Below are positions 17,043 through 26,487 of a stretch of DNA of 48,388 nt, in pieces (the stretch's first letter is position 1; each line of letters begins with the position of its first letter). The stretch is taken from IMG/VR virus record IMGVR_UViG_3300034190_002865, positions 1 through 48,388 of that record; one strand, written 5' to 3'. Under the pieces are notes generated by a model. That model was not told the DNA's origin, searched no databases, and saw only the letters and a program-made list of their open reading frames with translations. This DNA comes from a virus. Both the position numbers and the translations under genes were made by a program.

Positions 17043-20000
17043 ATGACCACAGATAACCTGGGGATAACAGAACTTGAGGACAAACAGATTGCAGCTATAT
17101 CGGCTGGCGCCGATAGTGACACAGTGAGGTCGCTGTCTCCTGTAGGGTCTGATGTACCTGAAATGATAGATACTCAAGAGGTGGACTCCTCCTTCTATGA
17201 TGATGAGGGACTACTCTCTGACGAATCACTATATGAACCTGAGTCTATTAAGATGAGTGACGCGGGGGCAGCTAAGAACTCTTTATATGGAGTGATGGCT
17301 ACTGGAGACTCAGAGGGACTGGATGACAAGTACTACCGAATGTATGACTACTTCAGGGCCTATGGCCGCTCTCCTGAATATGACGCTATAGCGGACGACG
17401 TTAGGAAGTTCGAAGAGCAGTCAATGAGAGTAGCTCTATTTGATATAGCCTCTCAAGGTGATGTAGAGGCCACTCAGAGGGCTGTAGAGGCTGCTCCTGA
17501 GGTTTTAGATGAAAGGTCAGACGTTAGGGTAGCTGCACTAGAAAACACCGCTGTGGACTTCTCAGAAGACATCGGGACTGAGGAAGCTACATCTGCAAGA
17601 GTAGGGTATATAGATAAACTTAATCAAAGAACAGAGTTTGATAAGACCTTCAATAGGATATTAGACAGGGCAGTGGCTGAGGCGAGCCTAGATCTAGAGG
17701 ACTATGCACTGGATACAATAGATCAGGCAGTCTTAGGTGAGCAGATCTTTGGACTCTCTAACGTAGGTACCGATATCTTAGGGGAGAGCTATACCCTTCT
17801 AGGGGGTACAATGCTACGAGACCTGGCTACACACCTTAATAATACTCCTATTGAGCATAGAACTGCTGAAGCCGAGAAGATTGTTGACTCAATTGTAAGA
17901 CATTCAGGAGTAGCCACCAATAATGATGTTGTCAAGGTTTTCGCTCTCGAGACGCTTAGAGACTTCTACGAAGCTCCTGGAAACGATATCCCATTTGATA
18001 GATGGATGGGAGACGTGATAGGGGTGACAGAGGTCGCTGCTTTCCTGCCAATCTCTTTCACACTTAAGGGTGCAAGAAACCTGTCTAAAGCTCTTAAAGC
18101 TCCGTCAAGAATACTAAAAACTAGTAGCCTTCAAGGTGACTTACAGAAAGCTAACCCAGTTGTATCAGCCAACATTACTGGACAGTCTATTGAAAATGCC
18201 CAGGTAGCGAGAGATCTGGGAACTACCCCTGCTAATGAACTAGGAAGAATAGTACCTTCCATGCTAGATGATACAGAACATCTTATAGAAGGCGCTCCTG
18301 AGGCTGTAAGGGATGTCTTCAAGGTCACTAAGACAAGGTCTCAGGAAGTAGACGATTTTATTGTAAACACATTCAACTACAGTGATGCTGATTACATTAA
18401 GAAGCAGAAAAATATAGAAAGGGCGGTGCAGGGTGATAACTATCTAGCACAGATAAGTCCGGCCAACATAGCTATTACACGGCATGAGAATCAGAACTCA
18501 TTGATTGTCAGGGCAGTGTATGGACAAGGTGATGAGATTCCCATGTCTTTGTCAGAGGCAAGGAAGACTTCTTCAAGAATCACCCAAGCATTTAGAGAGA
18601 ATGAAATCAATGTAAGCAACCCCCCTGTTATCCTTACTAAAGAGCCTGGGGTAGGCACCTGGAGACCCTACAACAAGGCTACAGATGTAGATGCCGATGA
18701 ATTCAGAGTGGCTGTTGACATGGTCTCCCCTATGAGGCAAGCGGATATAGCTGGAGAAGAAGTATTAGGGTCTGGCAATACAAAGGCAGTGGGAAGGCTT
18801 GGTCGATACCTCTTAATGGACCCGCAGTCATGGGTTAACCGTACACTCCTCTCAGCAGCAAGAATAGCTAGCGATGCTAAGATGAATCAAACTCACGATC
18901 TTCATAAGTTAGCCGCACCTTTCTTCACACTTAATAACCGAAGTAAGAGGAAGGTAATCAATCTCCTTCAAGAAGGTGAAGAACAGCAGAAAGTTTTTAA
19001 CTATAGGGAATTAGAGTCTAAGGCTTACTCAGACAATGAGATCAATGCGTACTTCTCGAAGAGATTCCTAGACGATACTGTTTATCGGATCAAGAACTTA
19101 GATTCCAGAAAGAAACTTCAAGACGAGGGATGGCAGGGGTTGACCATTGTTGAAGCAGATGGCAGGGCAATAAGCAACGCTTTCACAGAAGTCTCAGAAG
19201 AAGTTGTCCGATTGAATGCCAAAAGCATCTATGACCCTTACCAAAAGAGATCCATAGGTGTTACTGATGACACCTTCTCAGATCTTAGATCTCGGGGACT
19301 GATGGTAGGGAAGGTTAAACACAAGATAGATGTAGGGAACGAGGAATACACATACGTTGTGGCTAAGAACTCTGATACGCATGAGCTTCCTCAGAATGTT
19401 CTACAGTATCGAGTAGGGTATAACTACCGGGTGAATAACGACCCTTACTTTATAGACGAAGTGTCTACGAAAAGTGTGAACGGTAACGCTGGCCAGAAGT
19501 CCAGCAGGACTGTTAAAGTTGCCAGGAATAATGTAGAGGCGAGACAGGCCGTAGACTCTCTTGCTGCGAAAAACCCTAGTAACAAGTACTCTATACGTAT
19601 AGACAGGTCTATCAATAGCTCTGACAGCGCCCTTAAAAGTGACATAGAGTCTCTTGATGGCTCTGGAATGAACATGTGGTACTCCAAGAGAGGAGAACGT
19701 TTGACTCGATGGGATGGGTCTGAATCTCAGTTGGAGGACCCTGTGAAGGCTATGAACAACATGATCTCTTCTATCTCCAATGTGCAGGCTCATGGAGAAT
19801 TACTAGAGAATGCTGTTGTAAGGCATAGAAGAACATACGGACACCTCGAGGTAAAAGGATCTCCCTTATGGGAATGGGATAACGCTAAGAACGATTGGCA
19901 CTTTGACAAGGTTACGGCAAAGGAAGCAGGTAGGCCAGAGATCAAAGCAGCGTTGGCTGAGTACGAGTATATTGAGAACCTTAAGTATGTTCCTACTAAG

Positions 20001-21863
20001 ATAGATAAAGAGTGGAGAGACCTTTTAGAAGATATCGACGCTACTATAGGTAGGGCAGGTAATGAGAGCGCCTCTAAGATATCTAAAGGGTTTCTGTTAG
20101 ATGTCATGTCTAAGTCAACCCCTGGCCAAGTTACTAGAGCAGGCACCTTTGCGCTGACCATCGCGGTACACCCTCTCAGACACATCCTACTGCAGTCTAC
20201 GACTGGTTTACACCTTATGGGTATCGACCCTAAGGCTACGATCAAGGCAGGTATGGAGACTTCTGTGATGGCCATGAGTATGGCTACATGGCAGAAGCCT
20301 GGACTCTTCAAGGTCGCTAAGAAGATGGCCAATGGTCTGGGGTATTCGGATGAAGAATGGACAGAGCTTTTCACAGCCTTTAGAAAGTCAGGGAAGGCTT
20401 ACGCTATTGACTCTAACGTCGCTATTGGAGAAGCTGAGTTCAAGTGGGCAAGGAACATGCCAAAGTCAGCCGCTGGAGACGCTCTACAGCTCGCAGAGAA
20501 TGTAGCTAAGTCTCCATTCACTCTTGGTAAGGCTATCGGGTTTGACACAGGGGAGCTCATGAACCAGATGTTTTCTTGGTTGTTTGCAGTTAAGCAGTGG
20601 AAGAAAGCTAACCCTGGTAAGAACTTCAGTAAATCTAAGATGGCTCAGGACCAGATCAATGCCAGCGCTAGGAACTTCTCAGTAGATATGACTAAGACTT
20701 CCGCTTTTGGGTACCAGCAAGGCGCTTTCGCCTCAATGACTCAGTTTATGGCGATCAACCAGAAGATGGCTCTTAAGGCTCTAGGGATTGACCAAACTCT
20801 TAAGGCAGGCTCTAAAGAGCACTTCGCCTTTGTTGGAGGGCTTCTGGCCATGTATGGTGCAGCAGGGCTAGGGCTTCAAGAGGTATACGACTCATGGAGT
20901 AAAGAATCAGGACTAGACATAGACCCTACCCTTGACTCTCTGATGTACGGAGGCTTTGCACAAGCTCTTGTCGATTCGGCACTTGACCTTACTTTTGACA
21001 ATACTAGAGGGACCAACAAGACTGCGTTCAGTTCATCGTTCGCCCCTACTTCAGGTATTATAAACTTCGCTCCTGACTTTGTCAAGAACATTTGGGAGGG
21101 GAACCTCCTAGAGGCTATGGCAGGGCCTTCTGGCAACACCTTGCCTCATCTAGCGGATGCAGCCGGATATATGGCTGACCTTTGGTACCTAAGAGATTCA
21201 TACGACTCTCCAGATATCGCTATCAAAGCTTTCCAGAGAGCTACTGAACAGTTCGGCGCATTCTCAGGACTCTATAAGCTCAACTTAATGATGGCCTATA
21301 AAGACCAATTCGATAAGATGTACATTGTTGGTAGTAATGGGAGGCCTACGGTAGAGGCTAGAGGAATGGGCGAGATATGGATGAAGGGGCTTCTGAACGT
21401 ATCTACCCGTGGAGAGCAGGAGTTTTATAACGACTACCTAGCAGAGTTCAGGGATTTAAACTCATCAGGTAAGAAGTTCACAGCTCAGGTGGACAAGGAT
21501 GCTAAGCACATCGCTAAGTATTGGTATGAAACACTTGCTACAACCTCAGACCCTATAGAAGCTATGGAGAAGATAAGATCTATCACCTTCGCTCTTCATG
21601 GAGGCAATAGGAATTATGGACATGCAGTGATGAAGAAGGCGCAAAGCCTTGTATCGCTCAACCCTCAGTTTGATTCATTCGTAACAGATCTCTTCAAGAC
21701 TAAATCAGTATTTGATGCTGACGCAAACTTTGTTAAGATGAGAAATGCAGTAAACAATAGTCACGCTCTTGATCCCGCCCAGAAGGAAAGAGTTGTGAAG
21801 AATATCGAAGCTCTGGAGACCTCTGTCTCTGAAGGTCGAAGAATATTTAACGAGAACTTTTAA
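17043..21863 (+). CDS. Large internal virion / ejection protein (gp16-like)
   Basis: A 1606-residue protein, the largest in the window, mostly alpha-helical with no signal peptide. Two moderately hydrophobic segments near residues 1029-1060 (AGTFALTIAVHPLRHILLQS) and 1260-1285 (FAFVGGLLAMYGAAGLGLQE) could insert in the host membrane on ejection. Size, helical content and position after the nozzle and small ejection gene match the channel-forming internal core protein of T7-like phages. I see no lytic transglycosylase motif at the N-terminus, unlike T7 gp16. The gene order puts it before the 607-residue internal protein, the reverse of T7 gp15-gp16. Confidence 0.85.
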   Translation: MTTDNLGITELEDKQIAAISAGADSDTVRSLSPVGSDVPEMIDTQEVDSSFYDDEGLLSDESLYEPESIKMSDAGAAKNSLYGVMATGDSEGLDDKYYRMYDYFRAYGRSPEYDAIADDVRKFEEQSMRVALFDIASQGDVEATQRAVEAAPEVLDERSDVRVAALENTAVDFSEDIGTEEATSARVGYIDKLNQRTEFDKTFNRILDRAVAEASLDLEDYALDTIDQAVLGEQIFGLSNVGTDILGESYTLLGGTMLRDLATHLNNTPIEHRTAEAEKIVDSIVRHSGVATNNDVVKVFALETLRDFYEAPGNDIPFDRWMGDVIGVTEVAAFLPISFTLKGARNLSKALKAPSRILKTSSLQGDLQKANPVVSANITGQSIENAQVARDLGTTPANELGRIVPSMLDDTEHLIEGAPEAVRDVFKVTKTRSQEVDDFIVNTFNYSDADYIKKQKNIERAVQGDNYLAQISPANIAITRHENQNSLIVRAVYGQGDEIPMSLSEARKTSSRITQAFRENEINVSNPPVILTKEPGVGTWRPYNKATDVDADEFRVAVDMVSPMRQADIAGEEVLGSGNTKAVGRLGRYLLMDPQSWVNRTLLSAARIASDAKMNQTHDLHKLAAPFFTLNNRSKRKVINLLQEGEEQQKVFNYRELESKAYSDNEINAYFSKRFLDDTVYRIKNLDSRKKLQDEGWQGLTIVEADGRAISNAFTEVSEEVVRLNAKSIYDPYQKRSIGVTDDTFSDLRSRGLMVGKVKHKIDVGNEEYTYVVAKNSDTHELPQNVLQYRVGYNYRVNNDPYFIDEVSTKSVNGNAGQKSSRTVKVARNNVEARQAVDSLAAKNPSNKYSIRIDRSINSSDSALKSDIESLDGSGMNMWYSKRGERLTRWDGSESQLEDPVKAMNNMISSISNVQAHGELLENAVVRHRRTYGHLEVKGSPLWEWDNAKNDWHFDKVTAKEAGRPEIKAALAEYEYIENLKYVPTKIDKEWRDLLEDIDATIGRAGNESASKISKGFLLDVMSKSTPGQVTRAGTFALTIAVHPLRHILLQSTTGLHLMGIDPKATIKAGMETSVMAMSMATWQKPGLFKVAKKMANGLGYSDEEWTELFTAFRKSGKAYAIDSNVAIGEAEFKWARNMPKSAAGDALQLAENVAKSPFTLGKAIGFDTGELMNQMFSWLFAVKQWKKANPGKNFSKSKMAQDQINASARNFSVDMTKTSAFGYQQGAFASMTQFMAINQKMALKALGIDQTLKAGSKEHFAFVGGLLAMYGAAGLGLQEVYDSWSKESGLDIDPTLDSLMYGGFAQALVDSALDLTFDNTRGTNKTAFSSSFAPTSGIINFAPDFVKNIWEGNLLEAMAGPSGNTLPHLADAAGYMADLWYLRDSYDSPDIAIKAFQRATEQFGAFSGLYKLNLMMAYKDQFDKMYIVGSNGRPTVEARGMGEIWMKGLLNVSTRGEQEFYNDYLAEFRDLNSSGKKFTAQVDKDAKHIAKYWYETLATTSDPIEAMEKIRSITFALHGGNRNYGHAVMKKAQSLVSLNPQFDSFVTDLFKTKSVFDADANFVKMRNAVNNSHALDPAQKERVVKNIEALETSVSEGRRIFNENF

Positions 21864-21865
21864 TT

Positions 21866-23689
21866 ATGGCTGGAATATTTGATCCAACAATACAACAAGG
21901 CTCCTCTATGTCTGGGGAATCTTTTGTCCCTTCTCCAGTAGGTGGGGCAGGCGAGATAACCCAGGCTGCCTTAGGTCTGTATGGGACTGCTGTTACAGCT
22001 AGGGCTGAGCACAAGATTAATAAGACCCAACAAGATTTCTTACAAGGGACTGCGGATAATCGTCGAGACAAGGCTGAGATAGCCAGTTTAGAGGATGTGA
22101 GCCCTACCGAGGGAGCTGCTTACCAGGATGCCCGCTCTAAGATAAACTCCCTTAACGCGGCCATAAAAAATAGAGCTATCAACCCGTCAGAAGCATTGAC
22201 GCGGATAGAGAGTGCGAAGAAACAGGCTAAGGCATTGGCTCCTTCTTTCTCCTCTCAAATTGACAGGCTCTCCGGTAGTGGAGGCGGTGGGAGTGCATCC
22301 TTTGATGAGGAGACATCACAGTTGATTGGGGAAGTAAACATCATGAGGGACGAGGCAGCCAAAGCTTTCCTTGACCCTGATAATCCTAGGCATGTAGCGC
22401 AGATAGCAGAACTAAAACAGACTGAGCGGAGGGCTAAGCTCCTTTCTAATCAGCAAGAGATCTTTGGGATAGAGGCGTCAGGGCAGATCAATAACATGAT
22501 TTTTGCTAATATGGATGTCGTTGACTCTCAACTGAATCACGCCATTAACTTGTCTGGAAGTGTTGACAATATACCTCGTCAAGATCTTAACCAGATGATC
22601 ACACATCTTACCTCTTTCACTGGGAACGGTGCCAGGAATAAGTATGCCAGGATGATAGCACAGGCTAAGGTGGATATAGGTCTTATCCCTGACAATGTCC
22701 AGAACAACCAAGTTAAAATGCTACAAGGTTGGGCGGAGACTAAGATCAAGCAGCTAGATGGGTCAGTCCCTAAAGAAGTTTCAGACAACTACTTAACGGC
22801 ATCTAAGAACAATGCTTGGCTTAAGATCAAAGACACTTCACCAGGACTTTTTGATGCAATGGTCATGGGATCTTCTGTACCTGGCGATTCGGTTACAGGT
22901 GTTGCACTTAATGAGGTTCTTGGAGGTGATGTGGCAGTCTACATGGAGAACCTGGGAGTCGGTGATCTTAGTCGCCTCTCGAAGTCTGGGATAGTTCAGT
23001 TCTCTAATAGTAACCCCAAGGATATTCAGAATCAGGCTGCGCTAAACTTTGAGAAGTCCTTAGACTGGATAAAAAACAATAGTTCTACAGCCTCTCCTGC
23101 TCTTGTTGACGGGCACTTTAACTTGGTCAATAACCAGATACAAGCTATTGACCTAAGCCCTTCTGAGTTCTCTCCTAAGGTTTTCACTGCCATGATGGAT
23201 CATGTCAATTCTCCTGAGGTTACAGACTTCATGAATAAGGCGAACCCGGAGCTTATGGAGCAAGTGAAGAGTAACACTGAAGAGATGATACTCTCCTTTG
23301 TTGATAAGAACTTATCTGTTGCTATCGCCAATGACATGGCCGAAACATTTAGTGCTAGAGGGAGACGAGGAGCTTTCCTCAAAGACTTTATCACCCCTAC
23401 CATAGATGATAGAGGTCAGTTGAAATTCCTAATGAATACAGGGATAGCGGACGAGAGGAGCAAGAGGAAACTAGAACAAGAAGTTAAGAGATTGACTCGA
23501 AAGTATTCTCCTGTTGTAAGTAAGGTCGGATACACTTTAACCAATATAAGTGATCAAGTTACTAGAGAAAATTCCAGGGAAGTTTTAATAGCTACTATGC
23601 AAGATGCGTTCTCAAGTGCGGGTGTACCTCTACGAGAGAGTGCATCAGCTCTCACTAAGATTAACTCTAGAGGACGTGTAGTTGAATAA
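21866..23689 (+). CDS. Internal virion protein (gp15-like)
   Basis: A 607-residue, soluble, largely helical protein starting two bases after the large ejection protein. Residues about 30-130 are coiled-coil-like (AEHKINKTQQDFLQGTADNR), then a Gly-rich linker GSGGGGSAS (about 135), then a globular helical part. This layout fits internal core or ejection proteins. No visible ribosome-binding site upstream, so it is probably coupled to the previous gene. Its last 8 bases overlap a TTG-initiated small gene. Confidence 0.78.
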   Translation: MAGIFDPTIQQGSSMSGESFVPSPVGGAGEITQAALGLYGTAVTARAEHKINKTQQDFLQGTADNRRDKAEIASLEDVSPTEGAAYQDARSKINSLNAAIKNRAINPSEALTRIESAKKQAKALAPSFSSQIDRLSGSGGGGSASFDEETSQLIGEVNIMRDEAAKAFLDPDNPRHVAQIAELKQTERRAKLLSNQQEIFGIEASGQINNMIFANMDVVDSQLNHAINLSGSVDNIPRQDLNQMITHLTSFTGNGARNKYARMIAQAKVDIGLIPDNVQNNQVKMLQGWAETKIKQLDGSVPKEVSDNYLTASKNNAWLKIKDTSPGLFDAMVMGSSVPGDSVTGVALNEVLGGDVAVYMENLGVGDLSRLSKSGIVQFSNSNPKDIQNQAALNFEKSLDWIKNNSSTASPALVDGHFNLVNNQIQAIDLSPSEFSPKVFTAMMDHVNSPEVTDFMNKANPELMEQVKSNTEEMILSFVDKNLSVAIANDMAETFSARGRRGAFLKDFITPTIDDRGQLKFLMNTGIADERSKRKLEQEVKRLTRKYSPVVSKVGYTLTNISDQVTRENSREVLIATMQDAFSSAGVPLRESASALTKINSRGRVVE

Positions 23690-23951
23690 CATAACTGACG
23701 ACCAAGATGAGAGAGTTGAGAGACTGATACATCTTGCAGAGACAATCATTAAGGGTTGTAGAGAAAGCAATGAAGGGCATCAGGAAGAGCATAGGTGGAT
23801 AAGGGCAGAGATGTTAGCTGCTGAGGCGAAAGCTTCTTTCTGGATGTCTGTAGCTAACAAGGTAGTTTCTGGAGGAGTGTGGGCAATAATGGTAGGCATG
23901 TTCAGCGCCGTTGTCTTCACTTTACATTCCTTTTTTAGTGTTAAAATTTGA
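23682..23951 (+). CDS. Small coiled-coil, C-terminal membrane protein (holin- or XhlA-like candidate)
   Basis: An 89-residue protein beginning with TTG, well supported by AGAGGA seven bases upstream. Residues 1-60 are charged helix (DERVERLIHLAETIIKGCRE ... EHRWIRAEMLAAEA) and residues about 63-85 form one membrane span (GGVWAIMVGMFSAVVFTLHSFF). This resembles XhlA/holin-associated proteins. As the last gene of the late arm before the terminator it is well placed for lysis timing. It could instead be a virion membrane protein. Confidence 0.75.
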   Translation: MNNITDDQDERVERLIHLAETIIKGCRESNEGHQEEHRWIRAEMLAAEAKASFWMSVANKVVSGGVWAIMVGMFSAVVFTLHSFFSVKI

Positions 23952-23976
23952 CAGATTTCCCCAGTTTATAGTAGGC

Positions 23977-24017
23977 AAAAAGAAAGGGCGGCCCCGTAAT
24001 GGAGTCGCCCTTTTTAG
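23977..24017. terminator. Bidirectional terminator between the convergent arms
   Basis: Perfect 8-bp stem AAAGGGCG (23983-23990) and CGCCCTTT (24006-24013) with a run of T on the right for the plus strand and AAAAAGAAA on the left, giving a T-rich tail for the minus strand. It separates the late rightward arm from the end of the leftward replication arm. Confidence 0.92.
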
Positions 24018-24032
24018 TTTACTTCTTACTAA

Positions 24033-24212
24033 CTACTCTGCTGTATCGACTTCAGCTGCAGTTTCCTCAGTTGCTTCTATAGGGGCTGCCTCTCGGTAGT
24101 CTCGGACCATTTTATATACATCCTCTAAAGTCTTAAAGTACTTCTCCGCTTCTTCAGGATCATTCTTCACTAACACCTTATACTCTTCTAATAACGCTTC
24201 TGGGGTAAACAT
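24033..24212 (-). CDS. Small acidic protein, last gene of the leftward arm
   Basis: A 59-residue ORF (MFTPEALLEEYKVLVKNDPE ...), acidic and helical, ending in a Glu/Ala/Thr-rich tail. Its start overlaps the end of the upstream 64-residue gene region, with GAGG in AGAGGAAGTGT before the ATG. No domain recognised. It is the final gene before the bidirectional terminator. Confidence 0.7.
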   Translation of the reverse strand: MFTPEALLEEYKVLVKNDPEEAEKYFKTLEDVYKMVRDYREAAPIEATEETAAEVDTAE

Positions 24213-24213
24213 A

Positions 24214-24408
24214 TTACACTTCCTCTGGGGTTAATTCTTCTGGATCTTCAAATAGCTCTAAGACCTTCTCAGTGTCCACTGGTTCAATCTTATTCAGTAA
24301 CTCTAGTGCTAGGGTCACTTCACCCTTAACGTACTCAGAAGGCTCTGAGATCGTTGCTAGCTGTTCTATTATATCCTTTATAAAGACTATCTCTGTTGCT
24401 GTTAACAT
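24214..24408 (-). CDS. Small acidic helical protein
   Basis: A 64-residue protein (MLTATEIVFIKDIIEQLATI ...), acidic, two predicted helices. I choose the ATG at 24408 because AGAGGA lies 9 bases upstream; the in-frame ATG at 24417 abuts that sequence. It follows the endonuclease gene closely. Unknown function. Confidence 0.75.
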   Translation of the reverse strand: MLTATEIVFIKDIIEQLATISEPSEYVKGEVTLALELLNKIEPVDTEKVLELFEDPEELTPEEV

Positions 24409-24413
24409 GTAAA

Positions 24414-24827
24414 TCATTCCTCTAACCAATCTTTAGGTATTTTCTTATCGGAGTACTTCCACACTACACCTTTGAAGACCCCTCTTCCTCCGCCATTGCA
24501 GATATCCGCATAAGTCGTCTTACTGCCTTTTCTGATCTTAGATTTTGAATTACTAAAAACAAAGCGGATATCGAGATGAGGGTACTGATTACGGATAAAG
24601 AGATGCTTAAGACGATCATCGTAGACCCATATTCCTTTTCCTTCTATAAATATTTCTTTACCTGATTTAGTAATTATTTTAAAATCAGGGATGTATGTTC
24701 TCTTAGTGGCCGGGACAGTGTACTGCAGCTTATCTTTTTCATAGGTAAAAGCAGTCTTAGTTTTATAGAGATAGGCTGCAATATCCTTCTCTAGTCCAGA
24801 CCTATATTTGTTGCTTGTTTTCTTCAT
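24414..24827 (-). CDS. Holliday-junction-resolving endonuclease I (T7 gp3-like)
   Basis: A 137-residue protein matching phage endonuclease I, which resolves branched DNA and degrades host DNA. The metal-binding set is visible: E13 (RSGLEKD), D48 (YIPDF), E62 and K64 (FIEGKG). T7 endonuclease I uses E20, D55, E65 and K67 in the same order. Length matches (T7 is 149). It is the penultimate enzyme of the leftward replication module and overlaps the preceding zinc-type gene by 26 bases. Confidence 0.93.
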   Translation of the reverse strand: MKKTSNKYRSGLEKDIAAYLYKTKTAFTYEKDKLQYTVPATKRTYIPDFKIITKSGKEIFIEGKGIWVYDDRLKHLFIRNQYPHLDIRFVFSNSKSKIRKGSKTTYADICNGGGRGVFKGVVWKYSDKKIPKDWLEE

Positions 24828-25020
24828 ATTCTGAGTGCATCTCGCATACGCCTATAGGCTCTACCTGAAGTTCTAGACCTGTCCTTAGCTGGCAAATAAA
24901 CTGCCCCTCCCCTTCATCAGTTGTGTCTAGAGATGATCTAGAGCAGTTAGAGCACATCTTCGTACTATCTACATAGTTGATACTAGCTTTTACCCTACTC
25001 AGGAACTCTGGACCATTCAT
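24802..25020 (-). CDS. Small cysteine-rich (zinc-type) protein
   Basis: A 72-residue protein with CSNC and later GVC/EMH plus another Cys, a plausible zinc-binding arrangement. The second ATG (25020) is preferred because AACAGG lies 8 bases upstream. It overlaps the endonuclease start. Small Cys-rich proteins sit between exonuclease and endonuclease genes in several related phages; function unknown. Confidence 0.72.
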   Translation of the reverse strand: MNGPEFLSRVKASINYVDSTKMCSNCSRSSLDTTDEGEGQFICQLRTGLELQVEPIGVCEMHSEYEENKQQI

Positions 25021-25022
25021 AT

Positions 25023-25229
25023 TCATAACCTGTTACAAGAACCTAGATTTCTTCTTTGATATTGAGAAAGAGTTCGTTTGTCATGGGAGTCGGTGATGAC
25101 CCCTATTTCGATCTCTTCGACCTCGCCACCAGCCGCTATAAAATCTTCCGTATCATTTTTTATTTGCTCTCGAAGATTGCTTCTCATAATCTGCGATGAC
25201 TCTTCTATTGTACCGTCGTATTGGTGCAT
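25023..25229 (-). CDS. Small acidic protein overlapping the exonuclease end
   Basis: A 68-residue protein (MHQYDGTIEESSQIMRSNLR ...), charged, without a recognised domain. AGGA is 7 bases before the ATG. Its first 25 bases overlap the exonuclease 3' end in another frame, typical of this tightly packed module. Confidence 0.68.
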   Translation of the reverse strand: MHQYDGTIEESSQIMRSNLREQIKNDTEDFIAAGGEVEEIEIGVITDSHDKRTLSQYQRRNLGSCNRL

Positions 25230-26044
25230 ATATCCATCCTGTCACTTGGCGGTAACCATCTTTGATCCTTGTGCTCAAGCATCCAAAGTAGTCTGCCGTT
25301 CTCGATAATGAATTGTTCAGCGTAACTACCAAACCGTTTAAGGTATTCGGGAAAAACCACATCATAACATTCCAGCTCACTAGCTGCGTCATCGACACGA
25401 TTAATAAGTTTTGAAGACTTACCCACCCCAAATAGACCGGGAATATTGTCAGTAGAATCACCGGTAAGTAGTTGTTTATAGAACGATCTAAGTCCTGTAA
25501 GTTCATCTGTCCACCACATTTCTTTTTCTTTAATTTTATTTCCGGCTCCCCATGAGTAGTGATACCCAGGAACCATGTTTAGGTCTTTGTCTCTTGAACA
25601 TATTACTGTACTTGCTATCTCGGACTCGTACATAAATCCAGATCGATGGTCCTCCCAGTCACCAGTGTTACAGGCCGACTTAACAACTGAGTAGTCCTTA
25701 TACTGCTCAATAGCTAAGGCATCGTCAGCCTCCATCCCATGTACCTCTATAGCCCCTCTATGATCCTTTAAGAAGTTCCTTATCTGTTGGTAGTAGTGAG
25801 GTTTCTCTTTACCTTTCCTATTCCCCTTGTAGGGCTGTATAGTGGCTACCTCGTATCTGAAGTTTGACTTGTCATCAGAGGTAAGATATAGCTGATAAGA
25901 GTCCGCTCCTGTGGCTTCCATAATCCCAGATATTCTCGATTGAACTCTTGCCTGGATAAACGGCCAAGGCTGGATAACCCCTTCACTGTCAGTACCATTC
26001 CCGAACTCCCACTGGAATATATCTGCATCAATTAACGCTTTCAT
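25205..26044 (-). CDS. 5'-3' exonuclease (FEN/T7 gp6-like)
   Basis: A 279-residue flap-exonuclease-type protein that removes RNA primers and degrades host DNA. Metal ligands are visible: DAD in MKALIDADIF (D6, D8), MEADDALA (about 103-110), SRDKDLN (about 148-154) and the helix-hairpin-helix TGDSTDNIPGLFGVGKSS (about 193-211). These are the PIN/FEN acidic clusters followed by the H3TH motif. It lies between small unknown genes and an SSB-like gene in the replication operon. Confidence 0.92.
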   Translation of the reverse strand: MKALIDADIFQWEFGNGTDSEGVIQPWPFIQARVQSRISGIMEATGADSYQLYLTSDDKSNFRYEVATIQPYKGNRKGKEKPHYYQQIRNFLKDHRGAIEVHGMEADDALAIEQYKDYSVVKSACNTGDWEDHRSGFMYESEIASTVICSRDKDLNMVPGYHYSWGAGNKIKEKEMWWTDELTGLRSFYKQLLTGDSTDNIPGLFGVGKSSKLINRVDDAASELECYDVVFPEYLKRFGSYAEQFIIENGRLLWMLEHKDQRWLPPSDRMDICTNTTVQ

Positions 26045-26294
26045 CTTCGCCTTCTTTATCAGGGAACTTAGAGAAGAAGAGTGTCCCCACGGCTATCCAT
26101 CCTTCATGATCGTGGTATATAGTAGGCTCCTCCTCCTTAGTCAGTGTCCCTTTGATCCACCTCTTCTGGTAAGAGAGTTCATGACTGAAGTTATAAAGTG
26201 CCTGGGCCTTGGTGAATCCAGTTGCCCTGCACCGTACTTCATATTTATAGAAGTACTCTGGATTCTTAGCTCTAGGCACCTTTAGGTAACTCAA
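26028..26294 (-). CDS. Hypothetical protein of replication operon
   Basis: An 88-residue basic protein (NPEYFYKYEVRCRATGFTKA ...) overlapping the exonuclease start by 17 bases. The start is uncertain: TTG at 26294 or GTG within GTGCCTAGA just downstream, both without a good ribosome-binding site. It may be read by coupling from the upstream gene, whose stop lies inside this start region. No domain recognised. Confidence 0.65.
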   Translation of the reverse strand: MSYLKVPRAKNPEYFYKYEVRCRATGFTKAQALYNFSHELSYQKRWIKGTLTKEEEPTIYHDHEGWIAVGTLFFSKFPDKEGEDESVN

Positions 26295-26487
26295 TATTGC
26301 TGTTGTTTACAGTAACACCGTCAGTTCTAACGTAATTAGCAAAGACTTCTAAGGCTGTTTCTATAACATTCTGGTCTATTCTGTTATCATTCCCAGCTTT
26401 AAAAATACTAGCTATCCCCTGCGCTACTGCTTCTACTGAGGATGCATCAACTTCAGTCCCGATCTTAATACCTATATTATCTGACAT
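26272..26487 (-). CDS. Small protein, unknown
   Basis: A 71-residue acidic protein (MSDNIGIKIGTEVDASSVEA ...) with a well-placed AAGGGGA before the ATG, which overlaps the SSB-like stop as TAATG. No known domain. Confidence 0.75.
   Translation of the reverse strand: MSDNIGIKIGTEVDASSVEAVAQGIASIFKAGNDNRIDQNVIETALEVFANYVRTDGVTVNNSNIELPKGA

Noticed and set aside
19790-20374. Long minus-strand frame (194 codons) opposite the large ejection protein
   Set aside because: Shadow of the 1606-residue gene: no start signals, composition follows the reverse complement of the real frame, and it lies in the rightward arm.
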